From contig NZ_JAESWB010000168.1 in the NCBI RefSeq assembly GCF_016765675.1, positions 186,001 through 250,000 on the forward strand: DNA of 64,000 nt. Direction: 5' to 3'. A model generated the notes under the pieces. The model worked only from the letters and a program-made list of their open reading frames with translations, made no database searches and had not been told where the DNA came from. Origin of the DNA: Neobacillus paridis. GTDB lineage: Bacteria > Bacillota > Bacilli > Bacillales > Cytobacillaceae. Below, piece after piece: positions 55,126-63,682 of this stretch. How positions within the stretch are numbered: the stretch's first letter is position 1; each line of letters starts with the position of its first letter. A program made the translations under genes and the position numbers.

Positions 55126-55899
55126 ATGGACAAAGGTAAAATCGTTGCACTTGAAGACCGAATACCCAAACTAAAGGAACAAAGGCGGCGTAAGGCGAAT
55201 AGACGGCTCGTGATCCTATTACTATTGTTTTTTGTCATGATTGTGATCATCGCCTACACACAATCACCTTTGAGCCGCGTTAAATCAATTCTTGTCAAAG
55301 GGAATGAAGTATATTCCGATAAGGAGATCATTCAAAACAGCAGCTTATCAAATAGAACGAATATTTGGAATGTTAAACAGCAGGTTATTGCTGAAAAACT
55401 GGCGAAGTTGTCCGAAATTAAAAAAACAGAAATTACGATTCATTGGCCAAACACCATTATTATTACGGTAGAGGAATATAAGAGAACTGCTTACTTGAAA
55501 CAAGAACAATATTATTTTCCTGTCATGGAAAACGGTAAGGTCCTTAAAGACAAAAAAACGGAAATTATTCCGACCAATTCTCCGATTCTTTTCGATTTTA
55601 ATGAAGGTGCTGCCCTAAATGAAATGATAAAAAGTTTGGAAACTCTTCCTAAGGAAATTGTCAATTCTATTTCCGAAATCCATTATACTCCTACAAAAAC
55701 AGACCCTTACCATATTTCCTTATACATGAATGATGGTTTCGAGGTAAGCGCCACGTTAAGAAGCTTTTCACAAAAAATGGCTCATTACCCTTCCATTATC
55801 AGTCAATTGGATATGAATAAAAAAGGAATTATTGACTTGGAAGTAGGTTCATACTTCAAGTCGTTTGATACCGAAATGGAGGAAAAAAAAGGTGAATAG
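55126..55899 (+). CDS. divIB: cell division protein DivIB (FtsQ)
   Basis: Bitopic division protein that binds FtsL and DivIC. 257 residues: cytosolic N-terminus rich in Arg/Lys, membrane helix at about 26-44, POTRA domain (about 48-118, SPLSRVKSILVKGN and IHWPNTIIITVEE), and beta domain. ATG 55126 after GGTGGAGG. Its end overlaps the ylxW start. Confidence 0.95.
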   Translation: MDKGKIVALEDRIPKLKEQRRRKANRRLVILLLLFFVMIVIIAYTQSPLSRVKSILVKGNEVYSDKEIIQNSSLSNRTNIWNVKQQVIAEKLAKLSEIKKTEITIHWPNTIIITVEEYKRTAYLKQEQYYFPVMENGKVLKDKKTEIIPTNSPILFDFNEGAALNEMIKSLETLPKEIVNSISEIHYTPTKTDPYHISLYMNDGFEVSATLRSFSQKMAHYPSIISQLDMNKKGIIDLEVGSYFKSFDTEMEEKKGE

Positions 55900-56596
55900 G
55901 ATAAAGGTAAAGGGCAATCATGTTATTTTGTCCCTTGTAAGCCTGGTTCTTGGGTTTATCATTGCTTTTTCCTACCATCTGACCCAATTGCAAAATACAA
56001 AACCAAAAATGACTGACCGGCAATATAAGCAAACTTTGGCACTTCGAAATCAATTAATTGAACAAGAAAAGACAAATCGCAAGCTGCAAAAAGAGTTAAA
56101 CCAAAAGCAAGCGAAAGTTCAAAAATATGAAAAGGAGTTTGCCAAAGAGGCGAAAGTTTTTGCAAACTTGGCTGAGGATGCTGAAAAATACCGGTTATAC
56201 ATTGGAAAAGTAAAGGTAAAAGGAAATGGGATAAAAGTTACTCTGGCTGATGGAGCCTATGATCCAAAGGAAGGGAATGTTAACAACTATTTGGTGCATG
56301 AACATCATGTATTTAAAGTGATCAATGAACTATACATATCGGGAGCAGCGGCGGTGGGAATTAATGGACAGAGGCTGACAAGTCATTCTTATATCGTCTG
56401 TAATGGGCCGGTTATTACAGTTGATGGTGTTCCGCATCCTGCCCCATTTGTGATTACGGCTATCGGCGATCCGGATATTTTGTCCTCTTCCTTAAACTTA
56501 ACGGGCGGCGTGAAGGACCAACTGGTAAATGATAATATTGTTTTTAAACTGGAGAAGGCTAATAACATTACATTTGGACCGATCATTGGCAGTTAA
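55892..56596 (+). CDS. ylxW: DUF881-family protein YlxW
   Basis: 234 residues: one membrane helix (about 8-30), an extracytoplasmic coiled coil (about 45-90), then the DUF881 domain with NELYISGAAAVGINGQRLTSHS. Role unknown; a paralogue (ylxX) follows. GTG 55892 with GGAGG nine bases before; overlaps the divIB stop by 8 bases, which signals translational coupling. Confidence 0.92.
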   Translation: MNRIKVKGNHVILSLVSLVLGFIIAFSYHLTQLQNTKPKMTDRQYKQTLALRNQLIEQEKTNRKLQKELNQKQAKVQKYEKEFAKEAKVFANLAEDAEKYRLYIGKVKVKGNGIKVTLADGAYDPKEGNVNNYLVHEHHVFKVINELYISGAAAVGINGQRLTSHSYIVCNGPVITVDGVPHPAPFVITAIGDPDILSSSLNLTGGVKDQLVNDNIVFKLEKANNITFGPIIGS

Positions 56597-56678
56597 TCCT
56601 TTGTCCACATATTAGACGATCAAACGGGTATCTGTTAGTGCGCTCTGTTTCTTATTCAATGAAGGTTAGGTGACAAAT

Positions 56679-57410
56679 GTGGACAAGAAAAAGGGGAAGA
56701 TTAGTTTTACATTCATTGCCACTGTTATTGGTTTTATGATTGCCGTCCAATTCCAAACTGTAAAAAAACCGGTTGAACGTGATACACGAGATATTTGGCA
56801 GCTTCGAGAAGCGTTATTAACAGAAAAAGAACTCCAAAGTAATTTGTTGACGGAAATGCGTTTAAACGAAGAAAAACTGGCAGCTTATGAATCCAAACGA
56901 AAGCAAAGCAAAGAACAGGCTTTACGGGATACATTGGAAGAATTAAAAAGTGAAGCAGGCTTAAAAGAGATGACCGGACCGGGAATTATCATCACTATTG
57001 AGCCCGTATTGGAAGGTATTAAGGTGGGGGAACCGATTTCAAATGTTGTTTCCCCTGAACTATTACAGAGATTATTAAATGAATTAAATATGTATGAGGC
57101 CAAGTATATCTCCATTGATGGGCAAAGAGTTGTTAATACGACAGTGATAAGAGACATTAATGGAGAAACGAAAATCGATGGACACGCAATTAAAAAGCTG
57201 CCGCTTGAAGTTAAGGCAGTTGTTGATGATCAGAATAAAGCTGAGACGCTTTACAATCGGATGAAAGTTTCAAAAGCCGGGGATGAATTTTTTATCGAAA
57301 ACTTACGGCTTTTGATCAGTAAACCCACTTCCAATATTATTGTTCCGGCTTTTGAACAGCCGATTCGGGTCCACTATTTGGAACCGGTGAAAGAAGGGGG
57401 CGTTTCCTAA
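56679..57410 (+). CDS. ylxX: DUF881-family protein YlxX
   Basis: 243 residues, similar in plan to ylxW: membrane helix near the N-terminus (about 8-25), coiled-coil stretch, then the DUF881 domain with MYEAKYISIDGQRVVNTTVIRD. Start uncertain: GTG 56679 fits an AGGTGA site five bases before; GTG 56670 is also possible. Its stop overlaps the sbp start by one base (TAATG). Paralogous pair of unknown function, conserved before ftsA. Confidence 0.9.
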   Translation: MDKKKGKISFTFIATVIGFMIAVQFQTVKKPVERDTRDIWQLREALLTEKELQSNLLTEMRLNEEKLAAYESKRKQSKEQALRDTLEELKSEAGLKEMTGPGIIITIEPVLEGIKVGEPISNVVSPELLQRLLNELNMYEAKYISIDGQRVVNTTVIRDINGETKIDGHAIKKLPLEVKAVVDDQNKAETLYNRMKVSKAGDEFFIENLRLLISKPTSNIIVPAFEQPIRVHYLEPVKEGGVS

Positions 57411-57772
57411 TGTGGCTTCCATTTGTTGGATTAATTGTCGGCATAATTCTAGGTTTGCTAACAGAAATACGCATTCCTGTAGAATATTCCAATTATTTGT
57501 CGATAGCTGTCTTAGCGGCATTTGACACATTATTTGGCGGAATCAGAGCCTATTTACAAAATATTTATGATGAAAAAGTATTTGTCTCGGGTTTCTTTTT
57601 TAATATAATACTAGCTGCAAGTTTAGCTTTTCTCGGTGTTCATCTTGGTGTAGACTTGTATTTAGCGGCAGTATTTGCATTTGGTGTCAGACTGTTTCAA
57701 AATATTGCCGTAATTAGGCGAATATTATTGACAAAATGGTCAACGACCAAAGAAAAGTTAGAAAAAAGTTGA
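57410..57772 (+). CDS. sbp: small basic protein Sbp (DUF1290)
   Basis: 120 residues, three to four membrane helices with basic loops, the small basic protein found before ftsA in B. subtilis. Function unknown. Starts in the ylxX stop (one-base overlap). Followed by the ftsA promoters. Confidence 0.92.
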   Translation: MWLPFVGLIVGIILGLLTEIRIPVEYSNYLSIAVLAAFDTLFGGIRAYLQNIYDEKVFVSGFFFNIILAASLAFLGVHLGVDLYLAAVFAFGVRLFQNIAVIRRILLTKWSTTKEKLEKS

Positions 57773-57780
57773 AAATTTTT

Positions 57781-57825
57781 AAAGGGAATCATTCAGTTGT
57801 GACGAATAATTTTATAAGATATACT
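57781..57825 (+). promoter_or_regulatory. overlapping sigma-H and sigma-A promoters of ftsAZ
   Basis: Sigma-A: TTGTGA (57797-57802), 17 bases, TATACT (57820-57825). Sigma-H: AAAGGGAAT (57781-57789), 11 bases, GACGAAT (57801-57807), one mismatch to RnAGGAWWW-N11-12-RnnGAAT. The sigma-H -10 overlaps the sigma-A -35. In B. subtilis ftsAZ has sigma-A and sigma-H promoters, the latter boosting FtsZ for polar septation. Confidence 0.65.
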
Positions 57826-57895
57826 TATGAACTTATCATTTAATTAAAAGCTATTGTTGTTCGACTGAAAGGAGATCTTAAGGAGGTGCCAAAGA

Positions 57896-59188
57896 ATGAA
57901 CAGCAATGAAATATACGTTAGTCTTGACATCGGTACATCCAGTGTAAAAGTAATCATTGGTGAAATGGTCAATGACTCGGGAAAAGGCTCTTTAAATATT
58001 ATTGGTGTTGGAAATGTTGAATCAGAGGGCTTGCGTAAAGGTTCGATTGTCGATATGGACGATACCGTTCATTCGATTAAGCGGGCGATTGAGCAGGCGG
58101 AAAGAATGGTAGGCTTAGAGATTAACGAAGTGGTCGTCGGAATTCCCGGTCATAGTATAAGCTTGCAGCCTTGTCATGGAATTGTGGCTGTTTCCGGGCA
58201 AAACCGGGAAATCACCAATGAAGATGTTACGCGTGTAATCGAAGCCGCTTATGCGGGTTCCATACCACCAGAAAGAGTCAATATGGGGGTTATCCAAAGA
58301 CAGTTCATCTTGGATGGAAAAGATGAAATTCATGATCCACGCGGAATGATTGGTGTTCGTTTGGAAATGGATGGCACACTCGTTACCGGCTCCCATTCTA
58401 TTCTTGCCAACATCATTCGCTGTGTTGAACGCGCTGGATTAAATTTTTCGGACATTATTCTTCAGCCGCTTGCTGCCGGAGATTATGCGTTGTCGAGGGA
58501 TGAAAAAAATCTTGGTGTCGCCCTGATCGATATCGGTGGTGGGTCAACAACGATTGCCGTTTTTGAAGAAGGATTTTTAAAAGCGACAAGTGTGATCCCA
58601 GTAGGGGGAGACTTGATTACGAATGATCTTTCAAAGGTTTTACATACTTCTACCGAGGATGCAGAAAATATAAAGGTAAAATATGGACATGCCTTCTATG
58701 ATTATGCTTCGGAGGATGAGTTTTTTAGTGTCCCGATTATTGGAAGCGATCAGCATCAACAATTCAATCAGCTTTATGTTTCAGAAATAATAGAAGCAAG
58801 AATGGAAGAGATTTTTGAGTTGGTTGCCAAAGAGTTAAAACGTTTAGGGGTAAATGATTTACCGGGCGGCTTCGTTTTAACAGGCGGAACAGCCAACATG
58901 CAAGGGGTATTGGAGCTTGCTCAGGATATGTTTAAAAATCCTGTCCGCATTGCCAGACCGGATTATATTGGTGTAAGAGAACCTCAGTATACAACCGCGG
59001 TTGGTTTGATTAAATATGCCTACAAGAATGCTAGATTGCCAGGAGGAACAGTCAGTTCCCAAGCTAGCGTTTCTGAATCAACCGAAAAAAAATTGCCAAA
59101 ACAACAACCTAAAGTAAAAGCAGAAAAACATCCAGAAGAAAAAATGTCATCAAAAGTAAAAAAATTCCTTGGTTACTTTTTCGAATAA
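57896..59188 (+). CDS. ftsA: cell division protein FtsA
   Basis: Actin-like ATPase that tethers FtsZ to the membrane. 430 residues: actin/Hsp70 ATPase motifs (VSLDIGTSSVKVIIG, IDIGGGSTTIAVFEEG, and VLTGGTANMQG), a 1C/SHS2 insertion around residues 80-160, and a C-terminal amphipathic helix KVKKFLGYFFE for membrane binding. ATG 57896 after GGAGGTG; the ftsZ start follows after 42 bases. Confidence 0.97.
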   Translation: MNSNEIYVSLDIGTSSVKVIIGEMVNDSGKGSLNIIGVGNVESEGLRKGSIVDMDDTVHSIKRAIEQAERMVGLEINEVVVGIPGHSISLQPCHGIVAVSGQNREITNEDVTRVIEAAYAGSIPPERVNMGVIQRQFILDGKDEIHDPRGMIGVRLEMDGTLVTGSHSILANIIRCVERAGLNFSDIILQPLAAGDYALSRDEKNLGVALIDIGGGSTTIAVFEEGFLKATSVIPVGGDLITNDLSKVLHTSTEDAENIKVKYGHAFYDYASEDEFFSVPIIGSDQHQQFNQLYVSEIIEARMEEIFELVAKELKRLGVNDLPGGFVLTGGTANMQGVLELAQDMFKNPVRIARPDYIGVREPQYTTAVGLIKYAYKNARLPGGTVSSQASVSESTEKKLPKQQPKVKAEKHPEEKMSSKVKKFLGYFFE

Positions 59189-59230
59189 GATGGGCGGAAA
59201 AGGAATATCGACGAATTAGGAGGATTTTTC

Positions 59231-60376
59231 ATGTTGGAATTTGATACGAATTTAGATTCTCTTGCAACAATAAAAGTAATTGGAGTGGGCGGCGGCGGCA
59301 ATAATGCGGTAAATCGAATGATTGAACATGGTGTTCAGGGTGTTGAATTTATTGCCGTGAATACCGATGCCCAGGCATTAAATTTGTCGAAAGCGGAAGT
59401 CAGGATGCAAATTGGGGCGAAAATCACACGTGGTCTTGGTGCCGGGGCCAATCCTGAGGTTGGCAAGAAAGCTGCCGAGGAAAGCAAGGAACAAATTGAA
59501 GAGGCTTTACGTGGAGCCGATATGGTTTTTGTAACCGCAGGTATGGGCGGCGGCACGGGGACAGGTGCGGCCCCGGTTATTGCGCAAATTGCGCGTGAAC
59601 TTGGTGCCTTAACAGTTGGCGTTGTGACTCGTCCATTCACATTTGAAGGCAAGAAAAGGGCGAACCAAGCTTCTGGTGGTATTGGTGCAATGAAACAAGC
59701 GGTTGATACTTTAATCGTTATTCCTAATGACCGCCTTTTGGAGATTGTTGATAAGAGCACGCCGATGCTTGAAGCCTTCCGTGAAGCTGATAACGTTCTG
59801 CGCCAAGGGGTACAAGGTATTTCGGATCTAATCGCGGTTCCTGGTTTAATCAACCTAGACTTTGCTGATGTTAAAACAATTATGTCAAATAAAGGCTCGG
59901 CCTTGATGGGTATTGGGATGGCATCAGGCGAAAACCGGGCAACCGAGGCAGCTAAGAAAGCGATTAGTTCACCATTACTTGAAACCTCCATTGATGGAGC
60001 GCAAGGAGTATTGATGAATATTTCAGGAGGCGCTAATTTAAGCCTGTACGAAGTTCAGGAAGCTGCTGATATTGTTGCTTCCGCCTCAGACCAAGAAGTA
60101 AATATGATTTTTGGTTCGGTCATCAATGAAGACCTAAAGGATGAAATCATCGTAACAGTGATTGCGACCGGATTTAATGAAGAAGTCATCCAGCCTAAAG
60201 CAACACGGCCAACTTTTGTACAAACGAATAAGGCAGCAGCCGGTAATGTTAAGCGTGAACAGAAGCGGGAAGAAGCACCGCAAGAGCCAGTCCGCAATAA
60301 TGCTAATAATAGCACTTTTCAGGAAGATACATTGGATATTCCAACCTTCTTACGCAATCGAAATCGTAGAAGATAA
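59231..60376 (+). CDS. ftsZ: cell division GTPase FtsZ
   Basis: Tubulin-like GTPase that forms the Z ring. 381 residues: [12 protein letters not shown] at about 17-28, the GTPase signature [13 protein letters not shown]7 loop with the [10 protein letters not shown] catalytic Asp residues, a variable linker rich in Glu/Asn/Ala, and the conserved tail [13 protein letters not shown] for FtsA/SepF/EzrA binding. ATG 59231 after AGGAGG. Ends at a strong terminator. A 218-residue open frame on the opposite strand is a shadow. Confidence 0.98.
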   Translation: MLEFDTNLDSLATIKVIGVGGGGNNAVNRMIEHGVQGVEFIAVNTDAQALNLSKAEVRMQIGAKITRGLGAGANPEVGKKAAEESKEQIEEALRGADMVFVTAGMGGGTGTGAAPVIAQIARELGALTVGVVTRPFTFEGKKRANQASGGIGAMKQAVDTLIVIPNDRLLEIVDKSTPMLEAFREADNVLRQGVQGISDLIAVPGLINLDFADVKTIMSNKGSALMGIGMASGENRATEAAKKAISSPLLETSIDGAQGVLMNISGGANLSLYEVQEAADIVASASDQEVNMIFGSVINEDLKDEIIVTVIATGFNEEVIQPKATRPTFVQTNKAAAGNVKREQKREEAPQEPVRNNANNSTFQEDTLDIPTFLRNRNRRR

Positions 60377-60393
60377 GGATAAGAATAGAAATT

Positions 60394-60428
60394 AAAAGGC
60401 ATGGTCCAAAAACGGATCATGCCTTTTT
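60394..60428 (+). terminator. Rho-independent terminator after ftsZ
   Basis: Stem AAAAGGCATGGTCC (60394-60407) / GGATCATGCCTTTTT (60414-60428), T-run included. Confidence 0.9.
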
Positions 60429-60480
60429 GACGTGTGCGGGACATATTTCTGGAGTCCGTTTAACAGTACTTCCGCTTTTC

Positions 60481-60569
60481 GTTTGACAAAATACGTTTTG
60501 AATAGTGAAAATTTCTGTTTTTTTGTTTACAGAAAGTGACACACTTCCAGCCTGAAAGTAGGTTATACT
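60481..60569 (+). promoter_or_regulatory. Spo0A-type promoter of spoIIGA-sigE
   Basis: GTGACA (60536-60541), 22 bases, TATACT (60564-60569): a sigma-A promoter with the unusual 22-bp spacing known for spoIIG of B. subtilis. A 0A-box-like TTTGACA sits at about -90 (60482-60488), the distance of the distal Spo0A site in B. subtilis. No clear 0A boxes are seen close to the -35. Confidence 0.65.
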
Positions 60570-60621
60570 TTTGCGTAACAGATAATAGTCGGTTATAGAG
60601 TGAGTTTAGGGAGGAAGCTGC

Positions 60622-61557
60622 TTGGTCGTTTATTTAGATATTATCTGGCTGCTAAATTTTTTCTTTGATAGTCTTCTTCTTTTTTTAACTGCTATTTTTT
60701 TGAAGAGAAAAATCAGATTATGGAGAGTTGCACTGGGGGGTTTTACAGGGTCATTAATCATTTTATTATCATTTACCCCATTAAATGTCTATTCAAGTCA
60801 TCCGATTGCTAAATTGTTATGTTCGTTGATCATGGTGCTCCTCACTTTTGGTTATAAACGTTTTTCTTTCTTTATCAAAGCGTTAATGACATTGTATGTT
60901 TCAACGTTTTTAATTGGCGGATCATTAATCGGCGTGCATTATTTTCTGCAATATGATGCCGAACTTACGGAGCAGGTACTGCTCTCCAGTGTGAAGGGAT
61001 TCGGCGATCCAATTAGCTGGCTGTTTGTGCTTATTGGCTTTCCGGTAGCCTGGCATTTTTCAAGAAAAAATATTGAAAGCATGGAAATGACGAAAATTCA
61101 CTATGAACAAATCGTTGTTGTCCACCTAAAGATTGAAAATGAAACGTTTACTTTTAATGGGCTTGTTGATAGTGGGAATCAGCTCTATGACCCATTGTCA
61201 AGACTACCCGTGATGTTTGTCTCGATTAAACATCAATTGGAAACATTACCGGGACCGATCCGAAAATTGGCAGTTGAACCAGACTCTATCTTGATGGGCA
61301 GTGATCCATTACCTGATGAATGGCAGGACCGTTTGCGAATTGTGCCTTACAGTGTGGTTGGACAAGAGCATCAGCTGGTTGCGGCAATTAGACCTGATAA
61401 CATCTTGATTGAACATAATGGTGAGATGGTATCTGCCAAAGGGCTGGTAACATTTACGCTGCAGCAGCTTTCTGGCGATGACACGTTCCAATGTATCGTT
61501 CATCCCAAAATGCTGACGGGACTCAAGCAGCGTAGGGAAAGTGAGAAAGTGGGTTAA
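60622..61557 (+). CDS. spoIIGA: pro-sigma-E processing protease SpoIIGA
   Basis: Membrane aspartic protease of the mother cell that cleaves pro-sigma-E after a signal from SpoIIR in the forespore. 311 residues: five N-terminal helices (about 5-150) and a cytosolic protease domain with the catalytic Asp183 in [12 protein letters not shown], equivalent to the B. subtilis residue. TTG start with GGGAGG. Directly followed by sigE. Confidence 0.95.
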   Translation: MVVYLDIIWLLNFFFDSLLLFLTAIFLKRKIRLWRVALGGFTGSLIILLSFTPLNVYSSHPIAKLLCSLIMVLLTFGYKRFSFFIKALMTLYVSTFLIGGSLIGVHYFLQYDAELTEQVLLSSVKGFGDPISWLFVLIGFPVAWHFSRKNIESMEMTKIHYEQIVVVHLKIENETFTFNGLVDSGNQLYDPLSRLPVMFVSIKHQLETLPGPIRKLAVEPDSILMGSDPLPDEWQDRLRIVPYSVVGQEHQLVAAIRPDNILIEHNGEMVSAKGLVTFTLQQLSGDDTFQCIVHPKMLTGLKQRRESEKVG

Positions 61558-61600
61558 TATACTATACTCGGAAAAACAAATTTTAGAAGGGGGAGTAGAA

Positions 61601-62320
61601 ATGATAAAGTGGAAATTTCGCCTATCCTACTATTGGTATAAAATTTTAATGAAATTGGGTCTGAAAACAGATGAAGTCTTTTACATCGGTGGAAGTGAAG
61701 CATTGCCTCCTCCTTTAAGTAAAGATGAAGAGGAATTGTTGTTAAAAAAACTTCCTGATGGTGATAAAGCAGCCAGATCGATTCTGATTGAACGCAATCT
61801 GCGACTGGTGGTCTATATTGCCCGCAAATTTGAAAATACTGGCATTAATATAGAGGATCTAATCAGCATTGGAACCATTGGTTTGATAAAGGCAGTGAAT
61901 ACGTTTAATCCCGAGAAGAAAATCAAACTGGCTACATATGCTTCGCGATGCATTGAAAATGAGATTCTGATGTATTTGCGAAGGAACAACAAAATACGCT
62001 CGGAAGTTTCCTTTGATGAACCATTAAACATTGATTGGGATGGAAATGAGTTATTATTATCCGATGTCTTGGGCACGGATGATGACATTATTACTAAGGA
62101 CCTTGAAGCAAATGTAGACCGTAAGCTGCTATCGAAGGCTTTGCATCAACTTACCGATAGGGAAAAGCAAATTATGGAGCTTCGCTTCGGGCTGACAAAT
62201 GGTGAAGAAAAAACGCAGAAAGATGTAGCCGATATGCTCGGGATTTCCCAATCGTATATTTCCCGGCTTGAAAAAAGAATTATAAAAAGGCTGCGCAAGG
62301 AATTTAATAAAATGGTGTGA
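61601..62320 (+). CDS. sigE: sporulation sigma factor sigma-E (precursor)
   Basis: Early mother-cell sigma factor. 239 residues, identical in length to the B. subtilis protein. The N-terminal pro-segment (about 27 residues, amphipathic: [11 protein letters not shown]) is followed by the cleavage region [15 protein letters not shown]; region 2 contains [16 protein letters not shown] and region 4 [13 protein letters not shown] with the DNA-binding helix. ATG 61601 follows GGGGAG. Overlapping frame upstream belongs to spoIIGA end. Confidence 0.97.
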   Translation: MIKWKFRLSYYWYKILMKLGLKTDEVFYIGGSEALPPPLSKDEEELLLKKLPDGDKAARSILIERNLRLVVYIARKFENTGINIEDLISIGTIGLIKAVNTFNPEKKIKLATYASRCIENEILMYLRRNNKIRSEVSFDEPLNIDWDGNELLLSDVLGTDDDIITKDLEANVDRKLLSKALHQLTDREKQIMELRFGLTNGEEKTQKDVADMLGISQSYISRLEKRIIKRLRKEFNKMV

Positions 62321-62398
62321 GGCTAGACAAAGAAAAGAAAATTTTTCCCACAAAAAATACCTTATGATTTCATGATTTAACACTAATTTTGGTCGATC

Positions 62399-62439
62399 AT
62401 GCACCTGTTCACCTGGTTGGACAGGTGCATATTTTTTTT
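62399..62439 (+). terminator. Rho-independent terminator between sigE and sigG
   Basis: Stem ATGCACCTGT (62399-62408) / ACAGGTGCAT (62421-62430), eight T residues at 62432-62439. The right arm and T-run are shared with the sigG promoter. Confidence 0.88.
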
Positions 62440-62454
62440 CCCTGCGGAGATACT
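62427..62454 (+). promoter_or_regulatory. sigma-F/sigma-G promoter of sigG overlapping the terminator
   Basis: GCATA (62427-62431), 14 bases, GGAGATACT (62446-62454). The -10 fits GGNRANANT, the -35 fits GYWTA; spacing and -10 decamer equal those of the csfG promoter. The -35 lies in the 3' arm of the sigE terminator and the T-run is the spacer. Confidence 0.75.
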
Positions 62455-62491
62455 GTTTTTGTACAGCAGCTCCTGTGAGGAGGGAACAGAA

Positions 62492-63271
62492 TTGACTCGA
62501 AATAAAGTTGAAATTTGCGGTGTAGACACATCAAAACTTCCAGTGTTAAAAAACGAAGAAATGAGAATACTCTTCAAGCAAATGCAAGAGGGTGATTTAT
62601 CTGCCCGTGAAAAGCTTGTCAACGGTAATCTGCGCCTTGTCTTAAGCGTAATTCAAAGGTTTAATAACCGAGGAGAATTTGTTGATGATCTATTTCAGGT
62701 TGGCTGTATTGGACTGATGAAATCGATTGATAATTTCGATTTAGGCCAAAATGTAAAGTTTTCTACTTATGCTGTGCCGATGATAATTGGGGAAATACGG
62801 CGCTACTTACGAGATAATAACCCCATTCGCGTTTCTCGCAGTTTACGGGATATCGCCTATAAGGCCCTCCAAGTAAGGGAACGATTAATGAGTGAAACAT
62901 CAAGAGAACCAACCGCAGAGGAGATTGCTAAAGTTTTAGAAGTGCCGCATGAAGAAATCGTCTTTGCCTTAGATGCGATTCAAGATCCGGTTTCTCTTTT
63001 CGAGCCAATTTATAATGATGGCGGCGACCCTATTTATGTAATGGATCAATTAAGTGATGAGCGCAACAAAGACATTCATTGGATTGAAGAGATTGCTTTA
63101 AAAGAAGGCATGCGAAGATTAAATGAACGTGAAAAATTAATATTGCGAAAACGATTCTTTCAAGGGAAAACACAAATGGAAGTGGCTGATGAAATCGGGA
63201 TTTCGCAAGCACAAGTTTCCCGCTTGGAAAAAGCAGCCATCAGACAAATGAATAAAAACATTCAAAGCTAA
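62492..63271 (+). CDS. sigG: late forespore sigma factor sigma-G
   Basis: Directs late forespore genes, including germination and SASP genes. 259 residues, near-identical in my memory to B. subtilis SigG: start TRNKVEICGVDTSKLPVL, region 2 with VDDLFQVGCIGLMKSIDNF, and region 4 MRRLNEREKLILRKRFFQG with the helix-turn-helix following. TTG 62492 with GAGGAGGG upstream. Transcribed from its own promoter with read-through from spoIIG limited by the terminator. Confidence 0.98.
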   Translation: MTRNKVEICGVDTSKLPVLKNEEMRILFKQMQEGDLSAREKLVNGNLRLVLSVIQRFNNRGEFVDDLFQVGCIGLMKSIDNFDLGQNVKFSTYAVPMIIGEIRRYLRDNNPIRVSRSLRDIAYKALQVRERLMSETSREPTAEEIAKVLEVPHEEIVFALDAIQDPVSLFEPIYNDGGDPIYVMDQLSDERNKDIHWIEEIALKEGMRRLNEREKLILRKRFFQGKTQMEVADEIGISQAQVSRLEKAAIRQMNKNIQS

Positions 63272-63297
63272 AGCTGCCATTTGGGCAGCTTTTTTTC
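63271..63297 (+). terminator. Rho-independent terminator after sigG
   Basis: Stem AAGCTGCC (63271-63278) / GGCAGCTT (63284-63291), then a T-run. Confidence 0.88.
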
Positions 63298-63361
63298 TAT
63301 GCTATATTCCTGAAGCCAATCATATATTTTATTGAAAGTATCGGATTGGGGAGTGATGTAG

Positions 63362-63625
63362 ATGGTTAAAATTTCAGAATTTCAAATAAAGGATGTTGTC
63401 AATGTATCGGATGGAAAGAGGCTTGGCAATATAGGCGATATTGAGATTAATCTTTCAACAGGAAAAATTGAAGCAGTTGTCATTTCCGGGAATGGCAGGA
63501 TGCTCGGCTTTTTCGGAAAAGAGGATGAAGTCGTGATTCCTTGGAACAATATCATTAAAATTGGCCAGGATGTCATTTTAGTCAGATTTAAAGGTGCTGA
63601 AGAAAAATCAACCGATGAGGGATAG
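63362..63625 (+). CDS. ylmC: PRC-barrel protein YlmC/YmxH family
   Basis: 87-residue PRC-barrel protein: KISEFQIKDVVNVSDGKRLGNIGDIEI, GNGRMLGFFGKEDEVVIPW. Members are found in spore formers (YlmC/YmxH, sporulation proteins) with unknown role. ATG 63362 after GGGGAGTGA. ylmA and ylmB, which lie here in B. subtilis as I recall, are missing; ylmD follows. Confidence 0.93.
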   Translation: MVKISEFQIKDVVNVSDGKRLGNIGDIEINLSTGKIEAVVISGNGRMLGFFGKEDEVVIPWNNIIKIGQDVILVRFKGAEEKSTDEG

Positions 63626-63682
63626 TGTGCACGAATCTTCTTTTCATGGTAAACTATAGAAAAACATAAGAGGGTACTTTAA

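Noticed and set aside
59335-59991. 218-residue open frame antisense to ftsZ
   Set aside because: No ribosome binding site, Pro/Ser-rich translation typical of an antisense shadow, and it is fully inside a highly conserved gene.
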